The notes under the pieces: model-generated
Databases searched by the model: none
The model's input: only the letters and a program-made list of their open reading frames with translations
Told to the model about the DNA's origin: nothing
From: Isoetes taiwanensis
Taxonomy: Eukaryota > Streptophyta > Lycopodiopsida > Isoetales > Isoetaceae
Direction of reading: 5' to 3'
NCBI GenBank assembly: GCA_021234155.1
Contig: JAJEKV010000175.1
Span: 665,576 to 729,575 of the forward strand
DNA length: 64,000 bases
Program-made: the position numbers and the translations under genes
In this document: positions 60,831 through 64,000 of the stretch, piece by piece
How the letters are laid out: every line of letters begins with the position of its first letter
Position numbering within the stretch: the stretch's first letter is position 1

Positions 60831-62507
60831 TCACAACCTTTACAGTAATTCCATATTCCAAACTGACGGTTTACTAAAACTTGCTAAAAAATGAGTCGCG
60901 CCTAACGATGGCCAAGATCGCCCGAAATCGACATCCAACGTTCTGAGCCTTCCATTGGACGCCTTGTACCTTTAAGGTACTCTATCCAACATGAGAGAAT
61001 AAAAAAAAGACCCAAGTCTTGCACATTTTGAGGTTTTCAAATGAAAATGATAAATAATTCTTGTTTGATAAAAGATTCTAACATTAGACTCAGCAGCTTG
61101 GCACTCTGACAGTGGTAGGTTTTCTGCCATCTAAACTATTTGGTCCTTAGAGACCATTACTGGACGAGAATAATAAACCTGATATTGCAGGAATCTTTAG
61201 TCCTCAACATCAGTACCGGAGATCAGGTCTGACACATTTACTTTCCAAGATCGGAGGCTCTCCAAAGTGCGCTAGACCTGCAAGTTCAATGTTTTTTGCC
61301 TACCCTTCGTGATCATGTACAAACTATTCATTCTAAGGAAGGGATGACAACCACATGTATGACTATATCTATTGTGAAATGGAGACAATTGTTACAGTTA
61401 ATAAAGGTCTTAGTCATAGACATTGATGGCCTGTATGTGGGAACAAATGCTGCTTAGTATTGCGTGGAGGAGAGAGTGCAGACATTGGAAAGGGAACATG
61501 TTCAGATAGGAGTACAAACATCTCCACATTCCTTAGTGGACCTAGGAGTCGCAATGCCAAGCTAGCGAATAAAAGCAGGTTGCCTCAGTGTCTGTTGCTA
61601 GCAGGTCTCCAAACTTGCATATTATACATCAGGAATATTTTGAGATTACAAAAGGGCTTTCTAAAAGAAGGTGACTAGTTTTTTTCTTTTTTTCTTTTTT
61701 TTTGTAATGATAAAAATTTCCAGCCACGAGATAGGGGTTTGTCTTGAGTAGTAGTGGGTTGTTAGACTTTGGCCTTACGCCCCACAATAACAACAATGTA
61801 TTTTGTCTTTAAAAAAAAAATCGTCTTTTAGCAATTTTGTCTCCAACTAAAATAAAACAAAAGAGAGTAACGAAATGGATTTAGGGCTTTACCGAGTTGC
61901 ATCTCTCGCACCTTCCCTCGATTGTTTTCAGAGGTAAAGTCTCTTAATCCAATGTATCAATTGTCTATCATGCTAGTTGAATTCAAATTTTCCTGGAGGC
62001 AAACTTTCCCTCAATCCGGTGCATCAACCATCTCTCATGATAGCAATTTTGGAAGGGAGTTGCTTGAATTTTGGAGCTCCATTTTCTTCACCATATTCAT
62101 GCGACTCCTTATCCCTACCAAATTAAAATGGAAATTTATTCTATAACCAGATTGACTTTGCAAAATTTTGCAGTATTATATTCAAGCAGGATTTTGCAAG
62201 ACTTTAAGTTCTTTTACAGCAGTATTTAGCTCTAATGGCCAGGTAGCAGCATAGAAGGAAGAATTATTATAAGCATGGTAAGTTCGTTTGCGGTGAGCAT
62301 TATATAAACAATTTAAATATGCAGTTAATGTTTGTTGCCTTAAATTATAAGTAGATAAGTGAATTCATATAATTGCTTTGTAGATGTTCAGGTAACATTC
62401 ATATGAAGTAAACCTTTTCTTGTAGAGATGGAGATCAATGATATTGAAAGAGGTATGTAGAACTTGTAATCCTAATCTTTTATGACTGCAAAATTCAGTA
62501 TTATTTC
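60831..62507. other. Spacer with a LINE-like 3' tail
   Basis: Apart from the tail at 61725-61820, nothing is recognisable. Frames 61460-61678 and 61922-62146 lack domains. Confidence 0.35.
61725..61820 (+). mobile_element. 3' end of another LINE/SINE-type retroposon
   Basis: GGGTTGTTAGACTTTGGCCTTACGCCCCACAATAACAACAATGTA is followed by a TTTTGTC block and A10 (61811-61820). A GGCCTTACGCCCCA(T)AAT-type block before an A-rich end is typical of plant LINE 3' untranslated regions. It differs from the tail family at 10.2 and 31.7 kb. The 5' extent is unknown. Confidence 0.45.
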
Positions 62508-63268
62508 CTACATTCTAAACTTGATCACATTTAGATGAGTATTTGCTCTAACTTGGACTGCCAACTCAAAAGATTGGGCCAGAATTTTGTTATTTGTGAT
62601 GATTAATGTATTGGAGGTTGGTTCACCATGCTTTTTACGTTCTACTCCCTTGGGGCATCTCCGTTGAAATGATAGTTGACAAACAGTTCTTCTCCAGGAC
62701 AGAGGTTGCGTATGGCACAAACTCTCACAAAAGGGCCAACATACCCATTCATGTAACACGAATCATATTCCGTAGTCTCTTCAAATTCTGCATTTGTTAA
62801 TTCGGAATGACCACGAGAGCTATTTATAAGTGCTGCAATGTTGCCATGAACACTTCGTCGGCCGTCAATATATATGTGCGCACCGCGTGAGGTATGTTCT
62901 CCATGATCTCTCTGCTCACTTAAAGATGCCGCATTCAATGCCATAGCATAAAGACATGCTAGGCATTAAAGAAGCAAGTTTATGCCATAACCCCCAAGGA
63001 TGGGACCTTCACATGTTCCATTACGTACAAACCCCTTCCAGCTTGTGGTATTTCTAAAGAAGGTGCAATCATGTACTTATGTCCCCTAACACATAAATTC
63101 TTCCAGCATTGGAGGCAATTCCCCTTCCCCGCAACCTAGGGTTGATCGAACAAATGGAACAATAGAGGCTCTAAAATGACTGGGAAGTTGTTCGGCCATG
63201 TCATTTTCTGTTTCACACGCATGAGCAAGACTATGCGAGCTTTTCTTTTTAAGGACTGCCTCTTTCAA
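62508..63268 (-). pseudogene. Broken SET-domain protein gene
   Basis: SET domains are lysine methyltransferases. On the minus strand 63268-63090 gives a leader ending PPMLEEF. One base out of frame follows CVRGHKYMIAPSLEIPQAGRGLYVMEHVK (63085-62995), where GRGLYV is the usual first SET motif. After a gap the frame 62944-62642 gives HIYIDGRRSVHGNIAALINSS and, later, VRVCAIRNLCPGEELFVNYHF. These match the N-x-ARfiNHS and GEEL.vnY motifs forming the cofactor pocket. The usual NHS is NSS here, and the expected segment between VKVPSLG and HIYID is missing or in an unrecognised intron. The shift at TTTATG near 63087 and the stop at TGA near 62975 indicate a pseudogene unless the indels are errors. 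The 62508-62759 frame is a shadow over the same SET region. Confidence 0.7.
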
Positions 63269-63357
63269 TTTCTAATAGAATTGTAGTGCTTGCATTAGCT
63301 TGTCTACCCATAATAGCGTGCAAGACTAATAGTGAAATAGTGTACAAGACTATACTT

Positions 63358-63476
63358 CTGTTAGTTGTGCATGTTGTTGCATGAACAATTAGACCCATTT
63401 GCTACTTGTGCATGCCGTTCCACAATGCACAACCCTAACACAATAGATTGCTAGTTGTGCACGTTTATGCATTGTA
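63358..63476. repeat. Degenerate tandem repeat of a TAGTTGTGCATG unit
   Basis: (T/C)TA(G/C)TTGTGCA(T/C)G followed by a GTT..GCAT block starts near 63361, 63402 and 63450, a 41- to 48-bp spacing with small changes. Confidence 0.6.
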
Positions 63477-63490
63477 ATTTTTTTGATCTG

Positions 63491-63840
63491 CAGGAATGGA
63501 TCGGCATGAAAGTTTGCTGCATGGTATGCCAATTATGTATGTTGGTTTTGATTACCTGACTCTGACGTTGTTTTTCTCCAGAAAACGTGAATCCCATCCC
63601 AAAAAAGATTTATCAATTTTGGGTAGAGGTGCCAGATGAATTTAGGCCTATCTAAAGTGTCACTAGAATAAGGCAAGTAATTGATGAAGATGCTATAAGG
63701 GCAAGAGGTGCACGTAATATTGATCTTTGGGCAAAAGGACACTTGTATCCAAGGAATCCACTCCGTCAAATTCAGCCCGAATTTGAGTGTACTGATCTTA
63801 TAAAATTTATTGGCATGGGCAATGCCGGCCTTCTAAGATA
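63491..63840 (+). pseudogene. Orphan exon(s) of an unrecognised protein
   Basis: From 63583 one frame gives ENVNPIPKKIYQFWVEVPDE, FRPI-stop-SVTRIRQVIDEDAI, RARGARNIDLWAKGHLYP and RNPLRQIQPEFECTDLIKFI, with a single stop that would be a one-base change from CAA. The sequence is coding-like over about 80 codons and ends near a possible donor (AGATATTGTAAGA, near 63840). A possible preceding exon starts after a TGCAG at 63494 (MDRHESLLHG). I do not recognise a family; a transposon protein or host gene is equally possible. Confidence 0.45.
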
Positions 63841-64000
63841 TTGTAAGAATTTAGCACATGGAACTTCAAATCAATTCATTACGACTGTTTTAATCGTTTC
63901 TTACTTTTGTGCCATCAGGGAGCCTTGCTTGCACAAAACTGCGTCTATAACGGTGACAAGCTTTGTACGTCATCCGAGGATCCGAGGATCCGCGAGGTTG

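Noticed and set aside
42036-63840. A linked small-RNA silencing system (Argonaute plus SET-domain gene plus hairpin MITE)
   Set aside because: The genes are 16 kb or more apart, on mixed strands, broken, and separated by unrelated remnants. Co-location gives no evidence of joint function.
1-64000. tRNA, rRNA or other structured RNA genes
   Set aside because: No cloverleaf with the conserved TTC-arm sequence or rRNA-like block was recognised on either strand by eye. A tRNAscan or Infernal run would be needed to exclude them.

Overview
The window looks like nuclear DNA of a land plant with a large, repeat-rich genome. Evidence is an Argonaute gene with many short GT-AG introns, a PLS-type pentatricopeptide-repeat (PPR) gene, a CGFS glutaredoxin with plastid-type homology, L1-type LINE fragments, and wide AT-rich spacers with no prokaryotic features. 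A fern or another seed-free vascular plant is my best guess. It rests on the style of the LINE reverse transcriptase and on a DUF7869-like element, and is inference.

Layout. 0-2 kb: decayed LINE reverse transcriptase on the minus strand. 2-12 kb: spacer with a LINE 3' tail and a tiny LINE stub. 12.4-15.2 kb: an array of near-palindromic units and a TTAA-flanked terminal-inverted-repeat (TIR) element. 17.4-18.25 kb: broken NagZ-like glycosidase. 18.5-25 kb: tandem and dispersed repeats and a partial MITE. 25.6-29.9 kb: unidentified coding-like sequence on the minus strand. 30-35.5 kb: repeats and a foldback. 35.7-37.6 kb: DUF7869-like transposon protein, broken. 38.2-40.7 kb: pieces of two LINEs. 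42.0-46.3 kb: Argonaute. 48.2-50.5 kb: broken PPR gene. 51.8-54.35 kb: second TTAA-flanked element of the same family. 56.06-56.65 kb: broken glutaredoxin. 57.9-58.3 kb: MITE with about 90-bp arms. 60.2 and 63.6 kb: orphan exons. 62.5-63.3 kb: broken SET-domain gene.

No operon-like or pathway relation between genes is visible. The clearest cross-cutting pattern is that nearly every recognisable host gene carries single-base frame changes, and several stops look like CAA to TAA or CAG to TAG. Either this is a field of ageing pseudogenes in methylated DNA, or the assembly carries residual indel errors. The two cannot be separated from sequence alone. The most interesting items are the Argonaute with two compensating frame changes in its PIWI C-terminus, the two-member TIR family with TTAA flanks, and the MITE whose second copy lacks one arm. 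I found no clearly novel functional system.
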